Shown here: one piece after another, positions 18,402 to 30,584 of the stretch | Layout: each line of letters begins with the position of its first letter | Position numbering within the stretch: position 1 is the stretch's first letter | NCBI RefSeq assembly: GCF_002087295.1 | Contig: NZ_MWVI01000050.1 | Location: forward strand, 248,001 to 312,000 | Direction: 5' to 3' | DNA: 64,000 nucleotides | From: Vreelandella lionensis | GTDB taxonomy: Bacteria; Pseudomonadota; Gammaproteobacteria; Pseudomonadales; Halomonadaceae | The notes under the pieces: generated by a model | The model's input: only the letters and a program-made list of their open reading frames with translations | Told to the model about the DNA's origin: nothing | Databases searched by the model: none | Made by a program: the position numbers and the translations under genes

Positions 18402-20026
18402 TTAGCTATTCATACGCCGATTGACCACGCTGGGCGCACGGCGCAGACGCTCCTCTTCCCCTAACTGCTCCGCCTCAAAGGCATCAGCCCCCACGGGGGT
18501 CTCACCGTGGCGACGGTAGAGCTGGGTCAGCATCGCTTTACGATCCGCACGCAGCTCGCGTACCAGCACAATCACCATCATATACAGAATAAAGGTAAAC
18601 GGCAGCGCTGACAGCACAGCCGCAGACTGCAAGCCGGAAAGACCGCCCGCCACGATAAGCGTAAGGCAAATCGCCGCGATCAGCACGCCCCATACCACGC
18701 GCTTATAGAGTGGTGGATTGATGGAACCATTATCCGTCATCTGCGCCACAATATACGAAGCGGAGTCTGCTGAAGTCACTAGGAAAATAAAAATCAGCAG
18801 CATGGCCACCACGGAGAGCACGCCCGAGAACGGCATCAAATCAAACATCTCAAACAGGGCGACGGTGATGGTTGGCTTCGGTGGCCGCAGCCAGGCCTAC
18901 ATCGGTGCCGTTCAGCTCCAGGTTAAGCGCCGCACCACCAAATACGCCGATCCACAAGCACGCCAAAAGCGGCGGCACAAATAACACCCCAAATACGTAC
19001 TCTTTAATAGTACGCCCGCGAGACACACGTGCCACAATGGTGCCCACAAAGGGCGACCAGGCAATCACCCAAGCCCAGTAGAAGATGGTCCAGCTACTGG
19101 CCCACTGATTGTCGCTATAGGGCGAAATCCGCAGACTCATTCCAATAAAGTTTTGCAGATAATCGCCTATACCGAGAGTAATGGTCTCCAGGATGGCGAT
19201 AGTAGGCCCTGTGACCAGCACATAGAGCATTAGGCCGATACATAGCACCATATTTAAGTTGGATAGGCGCTTAATACCTTTATCTAACCCTGACCAAGTA
19301 GATGCCATGTAGGCGCAGAACATCACAAATAGAATGACAAACTGCCAAAGCCCATTCTCTGGCAAGCCAAATACCGCGTTAAGACCGCCATTCATTTGTA
19401 ATACGCCAAGTCCTAGCGACGTCGCCACCCCCATTACGGTTGCAACCACGGAAATACATCCAACCAAGAAGCATAAGGACGTACGAGAGGATGCTTAGCC
19501 GTCACCGACGAGAGTACGGAAGACACCAAGCCTGCCTGTCCCTTCCGGAACTGGAAGTAAGCAACAACCAGCCCCACCACAGAGAATGCCGCCCATTGGT
19601 GAATACCCCAGTTAAAATAGCTGTACTGGATGGCATAGCGTGCAGCCGCTTCGCTTTCTGCAGGGACATCTCCGTAAGGCGGACTAATGTAAGGCGTCAT
19701 AGGCTCTGCCATGCCGTAAAACACCAGGCCAACACCAAAACCTGCCGCTAATAGCATGCTGATCCATGAGAAAAAGCTGTAGCTGGGCGTACTGTCCTGG
19801 GGTCCCAGACGTACTTTGCCGTATTTACTGAGCGCAAGGCCGATCAGGAACACCACAAAGCCAAATACAGAGAAGAGATAGAACCAGCCAAATAGCTCGG
19901 TAATCGATGTGAGGGCGGCCTCAGCAGCATTACCAAACGCGACAGGAAACGCGGCCCCACAATCACTAAGACGAAAATAATCACTGCCGATGCGATAAAC
20001 ACCGACTTCCCTCCATGATTTGTCAT
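18402..20026 (-). CDS. BCCT-family betaine/carnitine/choline transporter (three frameshifts)
   Basis: Sodium- or proton-coupled uptake of a quaternary ammonium compatible solute or precursor, fitting a halophile. Family marks: SWISMLLAAGFGVGLVFYGMA, GIHQWAAFSVVGL, the substrate-box region FYWAWVIAWSPFVGTIVARV and FLVTSADSASYIVAQM. Breaks: near 19955 (a lost G: GTGGGGCC), near 19455, and near 18868 (an extra C in AACCATCACC); repairing them joins VLVIVG-AAFPVAFG, YAS-VGCISVV and TEAN-ITVALFEMF. ATG 20026 has AGGGTGG upstream. The exact substrate cannot be told from sequence alone. Short cytoplasmic tail. Confidence 0.88.
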
Positions 20027-20265
20027 AGCACCACCCTGGTTAATGAAAATACTGGTTAATAAATGCGTGGATTTATAAAAACACGGCACTTTATTTTAGT
20101 GCGCTCAATTAAATCCTAACATCCGAGGCTAGCAATCGCATGTTAAGGGCTTAATACAGCAAAATTAGCACCAACTGATATATTAGCTTCAACTCTCGAA
20201 AAGAAGCAGTGAACTTGCTCGCTCTGCTATGTTCCAATGGTGGCAAACGAACGATGGAGGCTTTC

Positions 20266-20616
20266 ATGCCACAGATGAATCGCGACCAACGCAATGCCGC
20301 TTGGCAAGCTGCTAACCAGTGGCGCGCCCGTGCTGCACAAACGCAGCCAAATGGGCTAATGGGCAGCTTGAAACTGTTGTTGACGTGGCTAGCGTTTGGC
20401 GCACTGATGATTGTTGGCGTTGTGCTGGGGCTATTTTTCCTGCTGATTGGCTGGGCGATGATGCCGTTTGTGCGCCATAAGATGAAAAAGCGTATGGAGC
20501 AGATGCGTGCCGATCACGCTCAAGACATTGGCGGCGGCTACGCTGGCGATCAGCCATCTAGGCAGCACGATGCTCTGGAAGGTAGCTACGAAGTAAAAGA
20601 CGAGACACGCCGTTAG
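20266..20616 (+). CDS. small membrane protein of unknown function
   Basis: Protein of 116 residues: a polar N-terminus (MPQMNRDQRNAAWQAANQWR), one long hydrophobic segment that could be a hairpin or two short helices (LLLTWLAFGALMIVGVVLGLFFLLIGWAM), then a basic stretch HKMKKRMEQMR and an acidic, Gly-rich tail. I do not recognise the family. ATG 20266 is preceded by GGAGG with 6-nt spacing; an upstream ATG at 20209 would add 19 residues. Its stop overlaps the convergent AEC gene stop. It is divergent from the BCCT gene. Confidence 0.75.
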   Translation: MPQMNRDQRNAAWQAANQWRARAAQTQPNGLMGSLKLLLTWLAFGALMIVGVVLGLFFLLIGWAMMPFVRHKMKKRMEQMRADHAQDIGGGYAGDQPSRQHDALEGSYEVKDETRR

Positions 20617-21507
20617 GGCGGCGGCTGGATCCAGGCGAAGGCCGCCGCCAGCGTTAGCGGCATGACGATCAAACTTCCCAAGTTACCGATCAACACCAAC
20701 GACGCCACCTTATGAGGGGCGAGCTTGTACTGCTCTGCGACCAAGTAATTCAATACGGCTGGCGGCAACGCGGCAAATACTAACAAGGTGGCTGTTTGCA
20801 ACGGATTCAGCGGCAGCAGCCACATGAGCGGCAGCGCAATCACCAGCCCAGAGAGCGGGCAAAGCACCGCCCCCAGCAGCCCTGTTCGCCAGTCGCTAAA
20901 GTCGATTTCCAGCAGGCGCACGCCCAGCGCAAATAGCATTAGCGGAATGCACACACCACCCAGCATATGCATGGCTTCCAGCAGCCAGCCGGGTAACGCT
21001 ACGGCCCCCAACATTAACCAATAGCCCCGCAACGCTTGCAGCCACAATCGGCATACGCAGCATCCGCCACAGCGAAGTACGCGGGTCTAGAATGAAAAGC
21101 CCCACCAAAAAGTGCAGCAGCATCCCAAAGATAACCCCCACCACCGCCGCTGGCAGCGCTTCCGGCCCAAAAGCCAGCACCAGCAGCGGCACCCCCATAT
21201 TGCCGGAATTATTGAACATCATTGGCGGCAGGAAGACCTTACTGTCCAACCCAAGCCACTTCACCACCGGCCACAGCACTAACCCTGACCCCAACACCAC
21301 CAGCGCAGCAGCGCTGGCGAGCCAGGCGTACTCCGCCAGGGGCGCTTGGCGGTCGGCTAGCACGGCAAACACCAGCAGTGGAACAAACAGCTCCATATTT
21401 AGGGTGTTTAAACTGCGAATATCGGGAGTGCGGAATCGTCCGTAGGCGGCACCGCTACCGGCAATCAAAAACACCGGCAGCAGCGTGGCTAAAATTTGAC
21501 CGATCAT
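20613..21507 (-). CDS. AEC-family (auxin efflux carrier-like) permease (one frameshift)
   Basis: Ten-helix permease of the AEC superfamily, whose bacterial members move malate, malonate or other small organic acids. N-terminal half: LATLLPVFLIAGSGAAYGRF, MFNNSGNMGVPLLVLAFG (the conserved N-N-S-G-N motif before the family's unwound helix); C-terminal half: GGVCIPLMLFALGVRL and LPPAVLNYLVAEQY. The halves join near 21020 if one G is removed from a run of five (GTTGGGGGCC), giving LLVNVGAVALPGWLLEAM. The gene has no obvious partner; the substrate is unknown. Confidence 0.85.
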
Positions 21508-21575
21508 TGACCAGCCACCTCGCTGCGAGGCCGCACAGGAAAAGGAGTGCGCATTGTGTCGTCCTTGTTTTTATT

Positions 21576-21604
21576 GGAACTGCTGTTATGGGAACTGCTG
21601 TTAT
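21576..21604 (+). repeat. short tandem repeat upstream of glnE/AEC intergenic region
   Basis: GGAACTGCTGTTAT occurs twice (21576-21589 and 21591-21604) in the 188-bp spacer between the AEC gene start and the glnE end. It could be a direct-repeat operator for the AEC gene or a chance duplication; nothing else is seen in this spacer. Confidence 0.4.
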
Positions 21605-21695
21605 TAAAACGATTGATATGGGAGCAGCCGTTTTAGGCCAGTCGTTATCAGGCTAGCTTTTTACTGATGCTACTGAAAAACGCCCTGCCCGCCAA

Positions 21696-24686
21696 TCAAG
21701 GTTCCAGAAAACGCTGCCACAGTGCGGTCACTATCTGACGGTGCTCCGCAAACTCTTTAACCTGCCCTAACGCCTTTTCACCGGTCAACGCCACGCGGTG
21801 AGTACGACTGCGGTAGGCCAGGTAAGCCTCGCGTAGCTGCTCAGCCTCCACGTGGGTGATGTGCCCGCTCTCGGCCAGGGTTTCCAAAATGCGAATATTA
21901 TCGCTATAGGCGATCTGCGCGGGCGTTTGATGGGAGAGCGCGAGCACGGCGTACTGGCAGAGAAACTCGATATCCACCATGCCGCCTGCATCGTGCTTCA
22001 AGCTAAACGTGGCGTCTGTGCTGGCATTTTCGCCATCGCCCCGCTCAGATTTGGCGCCCTCGCCTTTCGTGCCCAAGTGATCACGCATTTTATGGCGCAT
22101 GCTCACCACATCATCACGCAGCGCCTGCGGGTCGCGCTCGCGGCGTAAAATCGAGCCACGCAGCTCGTCAAACTTGTCGGCCAGCGCCTCACTGCCCGCC
22201 ACCACTCTGGCCCGCACCAGCGCCTGATGCTCCCAGGTCCAGGCATTTTGATGCTGATACTCGGCCAACGCGTCCAGCGACGTGACGAGCAGCCCCGCAT
22301 TCCCTGATGGACGAAGGCGCATGTCCACTTCATAAAGACTGCCCGCCGGGGTTACCGCAGTCAGCAGATGAATGATGCGCTGGCTCAGGCGAGTGAAAAA
22401 CACCGGCGTATCCAAAGGCCGAGGGCCGTCGGTACTGCCTTTACCGTCGTTATCGTGCAGGAACACCAGATCCAGGTCAGAGCCGTAGCCCAGCTCAATG
22501 CCGCCCAGCTTGCCGTAACCAATAATCAAAAAAGCAGGTTCGCGGTTGTTACACCCCGCAGGCGCACCGTGCTTGCGAGTGACATGCTTCCATGCCATCG
22601 CCAGCACCGCGTCTAAAATAACTTCCGCGATATAGGTTAAGTAATCGCTTACTTTCATAAGATGACGCGTACCGGCCACATCCGAGGCGGCCACGTGCAG
22701 CATCTGCGCATGCTTGAACACCCGCAGTGCTTCTAGCTGCGCTTCTTCATCGTCCTCGGGTAAACGGTTGAGCGTTTGACGCAATTCGTCGGCAAGCCGC
22801 GATTTATCGGCGGGCGTGTAGAGCGTATCAGGGGTTAACAAATCATCCAGCAGGATGGGGGAGCGTGCCAGCTGTTCAGCAATCCAAGGGCTCGCCGAAC
22901 ATAGCCGCATCAAATGCTTAAGGGGATGCGGATTTTCGCGCAGCAGCGCCAGATAGGCCGTGCGTCGTAGCACTGCCTCGATCAACGGCTGCACCCGAGC
23001 CAGGGCCGTGTCCGGCGTATCGCTCTGCGCCACGGCAGCCAGTAGCAGCGGCATCAGTGCATCCAAGCGCTCAAAACCAATACGCTGCATGCTCTGCACG
23101 GCGCGCGAGTGATAAAGGCTTTTTAATCGTTTGAGTGCTTTTTCCGATTCGTTAAAGCCCGCTTCGCTGAGAAGGGCCTGAGCCTCATCCTCTTCAAGCT
23201 CACCGCGCCACAAGAGCCGCCACTGGGAGAGGCTGGCGTCGCTTTGCTCTTCATCGGCCTCTTCTTCAGGGTCGGCGATCACTGCATCAAAGTGCTGGCG
23301 CACCCGTTCGCGGACCTCATCTAGCTGTGCAATAAGCCCGGGCCAATCCTCGTGCCCCATGGCGAAAGCGACGCGCTCGCGGTCCTCATCATCGGTGGGC
23401 AGCATTTGGGTTTGGCGATCTTCCAGCGCTTGAATGGCGTGCTCCACATCGCGCAGGAAGGCGTAATCCGGCAGTAGCTCGTCCACCACGGTTTGAGGCA
23501 GCAGCCCAAGCTCGGGCAAGCGCTTGAGCGCTGTTTGCAGCGAGGTGACCTGCAGCTCAGTATCACGCCCGCCGCGAATCAGCTGAAACGCCTGCACCAC
23601 GAACTCCACCTCGCGAATGCCCCCCGGCCCCAGCTTGATGTTGCTCTGCATGCCTTTGCGTTTCACTTCGCGATTGATCATCGCCTTCAGCTCGCGCAGC
23701 GACTCAATGGCCCCAAAATCCAGATAGCGGCGATACACAAACGGCCGCAGGCTAGCCAGCAGCTCTTGGCCCGCGTCGATATCCCCTGCTATCGGGCGCG
23801 CCTTCAGCATAGCGTAGCGCTCCCACTCACGGCCTTGGTCTTGATAGTAGCTGGAGAGCATCGAAAAGCTGCCTACCAGCGGGCCGCCATCGCCCAGCGG
23901 GCGCAAGCGCATATCTACGCGGAACACAAAACCATCCGCCGTCATGGCATCCAGGGCGGCGATCAGGCACTGGCCAAGCTTGGTGAAGTACTCTTGATGC
24001 TCTAGCGGTTTGCGACCGCCTTCAGTCTCGCCCTTTTCAGGGAAGGCAAAAATCAGATCGATATCCGACGAGAGGTTGAGTTCACCCGCGCCCAACTTAC
24101 CCATACCCAGTACCACCAGCCGCTGAGGCTCACCATCACTGCGAGCGGCAGGCGGCCCCCAGCGGGATGCATAAAAACGCTCCAGCCAGCCAAGCGCCGC
24201 TTCGGTGCACACTTCCGCCAGCCAAGAGACCGATCGGGCGGTATCCCACATGGTGGCACCGTCGAGGCGATTTAGATCGCGCCAAACAATGCCCAGCATG
24301 CGCGCTCGACGAAAACGGCGCAGCGCCCGGTGCAGGGCATCTTCGTCCTCGGCGCTCTCCAGGGCATCATCCAACCACTGAGTCAGCGCTTCTCTGCTGG
24401 GCGCGCTATCCAACTCCCCTGCCGCATCCAGCTCGGCCAGCCAGTGGGGAAAGCGCGCCAGCGTATCAAGGGCGAAGGTGGAGATAGTGACCACTCGAGC
24501 CAGCGCTTCCCGGCGGGCAGGAGCGAGCGCCTCCCAACTGCTGGAGGGCCGCGGCTGCTTGGTCATTGAGGCGATATTATCCGCCTGGCTTAGGGCCTCG
24601 CTGAGGCGCTGCTGTGCCTGTTCGGCAGCAGGTGCAAGCGCTTTGGGAAGCGTTGTCGTGGGGAATAACGCATCATTGGTCTGCAT
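21696..24686 (-). CDS. glnE: bifunctional glutamine synthetase adenylyltransferase/deadenylase GlnE
   Basis: Controls glutamine synthetase by adenylylation and deadenylylation of a tyrosine in response to PII. The 996-residue protein has the duplicated nucleotidyltransferase architecture: N-terminal deadenylase with ELNLSSDIDLIFAF (residues ~205) and C-terminal adenylylase with IELGYGSDLDLVFLHD (~705), each followed by helical regulatory segments. Length matches the family. ATG 24686 follows GAGAGG at 5-nt spacing; a GTG two codons upstream is less likely. The long frames on the opposite strand here are shadows of its GC-rich coding sequence. Confidence 0.96.
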   Translation of the reverse strand: MQTNDALFPTTTLPKALAPAAEQAQQRLSEALSQADNIASMTKQPRPSSSWEALAPARREALARVVTISTFALDTLARFPHWLAELDAAGELDSAPSREALTQWLDDALESAEDEDALHRALRRFRRARMLGIVWRDLNRLDGATMWDTARSVSWLAEVCTEAALGWLERFYASRWGPPAARSDGEPQRLVVLGMGKLGAGELNLSSDIDLIFAFPEKGETEGGRKPLEHQEYFTKLGQCLIAALDAMTADGFVFRVDMRLRPLGDGGPLVGSFSMLSSYYQDQGREWERYAMLKARPIAGDIDAGQELLASLRPFVYRRYLDFGAIESLRELKAMINREVKRKGMQSNIKLGPGGIREVEFVVQAFQLIRGGRDTELQVTSLQTALKRLPELGLLPQTVVDELLPDYAFLRDVEHAIQALEDRQTQMLPTDDEDRERVAFAMGHEDWPGLIAQLDEVRERVRQHFDAVIADPEEEADEEQSDASLSQWRLLWRGELEEDEAQALLSEAGFNESEKALKRLKSLYHSRAVQSMQRIGFERLDALMPLLLAAVAQSDTPDTALARVQPLIEAVLRRTAYLALLRENPHPLKHLMRLCSASPWIAEQLARSPILLDDLLTPDTLYTPADKSRLADELRQTLNRLPEDDEEAQLEALRVFKHAQMLHVAASDVAGTRHLMKVSDYLTYIAEVILDAVLAMAWKHVTRKHGAPAGCNNREPAFLIIGYGKLGGIELGYGSDLDLVFLHDNDGKGSTDGPRPLDTPVFFTRLSQRIIHLLTAVTPAGSLYEVDMRLRPSGNAGLLVTSLDALAEYQHQNAWTWEHQALVRARVVAGSEALADKFDELRGSILRRERDPQALRDDVVSMRHKMRDHLGTKGEGAKSERGDGENASTDATFSLKHDAGGMVDIEFLCQYAVLALSHQTPAQIAYSDNIRILETLAESGHITHVEAEQLREAYLAYRSRTHRVALTGEKALGQVKEFAEHRQIVTALWQRFLEP

Positions 24687-24739
24687 AAACACCTCTCTGC
24701 CAAGCGCCTGTTATGGTTATTGAAGGAGCAGCGGGCGAA

Positions 24740-25112
24740 CTAGCCCATCCATTTTTCCCAGCCTAACAGCCCCCAGGTCAGGCCCGCCATCATCAGCGAC
24801 AGCATCACTGCCGCTGAGCCAATGTCCTTTGCACGCCCAGATAGCTCGTGGTGTTCGGTGCCAATACGGTCGACCACGTGCTCAATCGCGCTGTTCAATA
24901 GCTCGACGATCAACACTAAAAACAAGCTGCCGACCAGCAGCAGCCAGCCTTAATGGGCCTTCGCCGATCCACCAGGCAAACGGCAGCAGCACGGCGGTAA
25001 TCGCCAACTCCTGACGAAAGGCAGACTCATTACGAAACGCCGCCTTCAGGCCTTTCCAAGAGTAGCGCGTGGAGTGCAGTAAATGGGTTAACCCCGTGTG
25101 ACGTGGCTTCAT
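24740..25112 (-). CDS. dgkA: diacylglycerol kinase DgkA (one frameshift)
   Basis: Small trimeric inner-membrane kinase that phosphorylates diacylglycerol. Conserved features: N-terminal YSWKGLKAAFRNESAFRQEL, then catalytic helix IVELLNSAIEHVVDRIG (Glu and Asn of the active site) and HELSGRAKDIGSAAVML. The frame is broken at about 24950: removing one base in TTAAGG joins WWIGEGPL to GWLLLVGSLFLVLIVE. Length after repair (~123 aa) is normal. It is between glnE and dacB on the same strand. Confidence 0.93.
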
Positions 25113-25138
25113 GCCCGTTGCCTCACCTAAGCGTTTAA

Positions 25139-26617
25139 TTAATTAGCTAAAATCATTGCATCTAGATCTAACGACAGTGGGTCAAGCACCTCGGGCCAGC
25201 TGAGATAGGGCGTACTGCCGCTACCGTTCACTAACACGCTAAACACCCCCCAGCGCCCTTGGGCCGTGCGGAAATAGCCCGCCGCGGCACGTACGGCAAA
25301 CGGCTGGTTGAGCGTGCCGGTTTTCAGCATGACGTTATTTTGAAAGGTAGGTGAGCCACGACGGATAAAGCGCATCACGCCGTTGGCGGGCGACTGGAAA
25401 GAGGCCACGAAGCTTGGGAACAGCGCGCTTTGGCGGAACATGTCCTCCAGCATTACGTTGACACCGTGCGCCGAGGTGCGGTTATCGGTGGTTAAACCGC
25501 TGCCGCTGTGCAGTGTGACCGGGCCGTGCCCAGGCAAGCTCTGCACATAGGTTTCAATGGCCTGCCCTGCCTGACGCAGCTGCGCTTGGGGTGTTTCCAC
25601 CAAGTTCAGCGCCAGCACGTCGGCCATATAGTTATTGGAGTAGTTCATGGTGCGCAGTATCAGCTCCTGGAGCGGCTGGCTATCCACTGCGGCAAGGCGC
25701 TGGGCGCTGCTTGGCGGCTGGGTTGAGCTTACCCGCCACGGGTCACGCACGCTAACGCCCGCCTGATTGAGCATGCTGAGCATTACCTGAGCGGTTTTTT
25801 CAGCGGCGTCACCTGCGCCACGGTAAACATCCCGAGCGATAGCGTTGGTGGAAATTTGCCCCGTCAGGCGTATGACATCGCCCCGCTCGTCAGTAATTCG
25901 CTCGGCACTGATTTCCGTACCGCTATTCGCCGGGCGTGTGACCACCTGATTATCAATAGTCACCAGCGGCGCCTGGCTATCACATAGCCCTACCCGCGCA
26001 GGCTCGCCGGGGGTTGCCGCAGGTGCGACGTTGACACACCAAGTGCCGAAGTTAACCCCAGCGGAGGTTAACGGCGCACTATAGGCATTGGCAACGCGCG
26101 TACGTGCATTGCAGCGGTCAGTGGTAATGCACTCCACCGGGCCAAAGCGCCACTGGCTGACCACCAGCGCTCCCTCTACCCGCTTGACCCCAGCGAGCTG
26201 CAGCCGCTGGACGAGCCGCCAAAGATCTTCCGTCGTCAGGCCAGGGTCACCACCACCTTCAAAGACCAAATCACCGCGTAGCACGCCGTTATCCACTTGG
26301 CCGGTACTCACTAACTGGCTAGTGAAGCGATGCTGGGGGCCGAAACGATTAAGCAGCGCGGCCGACATATAGGCTTTTGTCACCGAGGCGGGTGAGAGCT
26401 GACGCTCTGGATTAAGTCTGCCCAGCAGCGGGTTGCTGCCGCTATCCGCATCCAGCAAGCGCGCCTCGGCGCTCACCGAAAACCCTTTGGCCTCTAGCTG
26501 GCTCAACCGGGTAAAATCTGCCCAGAGCATTGAACTGACACATAGCGCAGCGGTCGCCACGCCCGCTACCACGCTGCCGCGCAGCCATCGCCCAGGTAAG
26601 TTAAGAAAACACGTCAC
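25139..26617 (-). CDS. dacB: D-alanyl-D-alanine carboxypeptidase/endopeptidase, PBP4 type
   Basis: Periplasmic low-molecular-mass penicillin-binding protein (class C) that trims peptidoglycan. An N-terminal signal segment (VVAGVATAALCVSSMLWA) precedes the enzyme. The three active-site motifs are present: SPASVTKAYMSA (S-x-x-K), MNYSNNYMADVLA (S-x-N) and VMLKTGTLNQPF (K-T-G). The large insertion between S-x-x-K and S-x-N, including a pair of cysteines (ECITTDRCN), matches PBP4-type enzymes. At 492 residues it is normal in length, and the frame is intact. Confidence 0.92.
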   Translation of the reverse strand: MTCFLNLPGRWLRGSVVAGVATAALCVSSMLWADFTRLSQLEAKGFSVSAEARLLDADSGSNPLLGRLNPERQLSPASVTKAYMSAALLNRFGPQHRFTSQLVSTGQVDNGVLRGDLVFEGGGDPGLTTEDLWRLVQRLQLAGVKRVEGALVVSQWRFGPVECITTDRCNARTRVANAYSAPLTSAGVNFGTWCVNVAPAATPGEPARVGLCDSQAPLVTIDNQVVTRPANSGTEISAERITDERGDVIRLTGQISTNAIARDVYRGAGDAAEKTAQVMLSMLNQAGVSVRDPWRVSSTQPPSSAQRLAAVDSQPLQELILRTMNYSNNYMADVLALNLVETPQAQLRQAGQAIETYVQSLPGHGPVTLHSGSGLTTDNRTSAHGVNVMLEDMFRQSALFPSFVASFQSPANGVMRFIRRGSPTFQNNVMLKTGTLNQPFAVRAAAGYFRTAQGRWGVFSVLVNGSGSTPYLSWPEVLDPLSLDLDAMILAN

Positions 26618-26628
26618 GTGCCACTACC

Positions 26629-26958
26629 TCAATGCACATTCATTTTAGAGAAGACCTGCAGAGTGACCACCCCGGCCACAATCAGGCTGATGCCAAACAC
26701 CGCAGGCAGGTCGGGCTTTTCACCAAAGACGACAATCCCGACCAGGGTGACCAAGACAATACCTAAGCCCGCCCAAATGGCGTAGGTAATCCCTACCGGC
26801 AGCGTACGTAGTACCAGGCTCAATAAATAGAACGCCACCCCGTAGCCTCCAACGACCAGCAGGCTCGGCAGTGGCCGAGTAAAACCCACAGAGGCTTTTA
26901 ACGCACTGGTGGCAATCACCTCTGCCACAATCGCGAGAATCAAATAAACAAACGTCAT
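26629..26958 (-). CDS. small multidrug resistance (SMR) family transporter
   Basis: Four-helix SMR protein of 109 residues, proton-coupled efflux of cationic compounds or guanidinium-like substrates. The essential membrane glutamate is in YLILAIVAEVIATSALKAS (position ~13), and GITYAIWAGLGIVLVTLVG carries the conserved Tyr and Trp of the EmrE branch. EmrE/QacE-type efflux is more likely than Gdx/SugE because of the AEVxATSALK pattern. The ATG overlaps the stop of the upstream methyltransferase gene (ATGA), so the two are cotranscribed. Confidence 0.9.
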   Translation of the reverse strand: MTFVYLILAIVAEVIATSALKASVGFTRPLPSLLVVGGYGVAFYLLSLVLRTLPVGITYAIWAGLGIVLVTLVGIVVFGEKPDLPAVFGISLIVAGVVTLQVFSKMNVH

Positions 26959-27620
26959 GGGCGCTCCAGGTCGATGCACAAACGCCAAAGTGTTTGGCCA
27001 CTTTGGTCATATTTGGCTTCAAACGGGGTGAGATAGTCACCGTTAGGGTGCAGCGGGGCAACGCTTGCCACTTGGCCGGTGACGACCGCCACGGCCTGGG
27101 CAAACTCTTCCACATAGAGCTGCCAGTTCGAACGCAGCTCCAGCTGTCCGCCCAGGGCTAACAGTGTGGGGAAAACCGGATGGCCATGCCAGCGCATTTT
27201 CAAGTGTGCTGATTTAGGATAAGGGTTGGGATACAGCAGGTAGTGGCGCTCGGGCTTCCAGCCTGCTTCCAGGGCCAGTCGCCAGAAATCGACCAGATCG
27301 GCACGCACCAGCAGGGCGTTTTCCGGCAGCTCACCGTGCTCCCGGCCCAGACGATCCTCACTTCGGTCAACGCCAATCACGCTGTGGTGGGGGAACTGTA
27401 TGGCTATCCGCCGGGTCGATAGCCCTACCCCGCAACCTGCGTCGAGAATCAACGGTGCAGAGTGCTGCTGGCGCCACGCATCGGCCTGCTCAAACGCTCG
27501 GCGCGTGTGGTCAGCAATGGGTTTGCGCAGCGGATGCGCTAACGCGCGCGCTACTCGGCGCGCCACATCGTGATGCGGACCTGGCTGATTGGAAATCACT
27601 GGCCGTGAGGTGTGCTGCAT
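26955..27620 (-). CDS. TrmB-like tRNA (guanine-N7)-methyltransferase homologue
   Basis: SAM-dependent methyltransferase of the TrmB fold: SAM motif ILDAGCGVGLSTRRIA, acidic loop GVDRSEDRL, NALLVRADLVDFWR, and the family signature HYLLYPNPYPKSAHLKMRWHG. In standard TrmB that signature is PDPWPK(K/R)RH; here Asp is Asn and Trp is Tyr. The C-terminal segment ends FEAKYDQSGQTLWRLCI, close to the TrmB T-K-F-E-R-R-G region but altered. It may be a divergent paralogue with another substrate. It heads a two-gene unit with the SMR pump. Confidence 0.75.
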   Translation of the reverse strand: MQHTSRPVISNQPGPHHDVARRVARALAHPLRKPIADHTRRAFEQADAWRQQHSAPLILDAGCGVGLSTRRIAIQFPHHSVIGVDRSEDRLGREHGELPENALLVRADLVDFWRLALEAGWKPERHYLLYPNPYPKSAHLKMRWHGHPVFPTLLALGGQLELRSNWQLYVEEFAQAVAVVTGQVASVAPLHPNGDYLTPFEAKYDQSGQTLWRLCIDLERP

Positions 27621-27814
27621 GCCATCCCCTGGGTTAAAAAAAGCGTGATTCTATCAGTCTCCCGCGCACTCGGCATGACGCCGTTGCACGCCCGGTGCTA
27701 TGATCACGCCCGAGCCTTTTTGTAAGCTCACTATTAAGCTCAGATCGGTTAAGGTTTTCGACACGGTCTGACAATAACCGTTATTAAAAACCACCGCACC
27801 ACGAGGAACCCGGC

Positions 27815-30214
<2,400 letters not shown>

Positions 30215-30237
30215 CTATCGATATTGTTGAGTAAAAC

Positions 30238-30260
30238 ACTCGGGTATCTAAAACCCGAGT
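30238..30260. terminator. hairpin between coaD and the ferredoxin gene
   Basis: ACTCGGGT and ACCCGAGT form a perfect 8-bp stem around ATCTAAA, 24 bp after the coaD stop. There is no T-run, so it may attenuate or process the transcript rather than end it. Confidence 0.5.
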
Positions 30261-30276
30261 GACACGCCATTCGTGA

Positions 30277-30534
<258 letters not shown>

Positions 30535-30584
30535 CTTTCCCACTTAAGATGTGCCTGAACGTCTGCGAGCGAAGGTCACTCTGA

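Noticed and set aside
21576-21604. Tandem 14-bp repeat as a CRISPR or iteron array
   Set aside because: Only two copies with a 1-bp gap; no cas or replication genes.
21785-24487. Long open frames on the plus strand opposite glnE
   Set aside because: Arg/Ala/His/Gln-rich shadow translations of a GC-rich coding region with no ribosome sites or family features.
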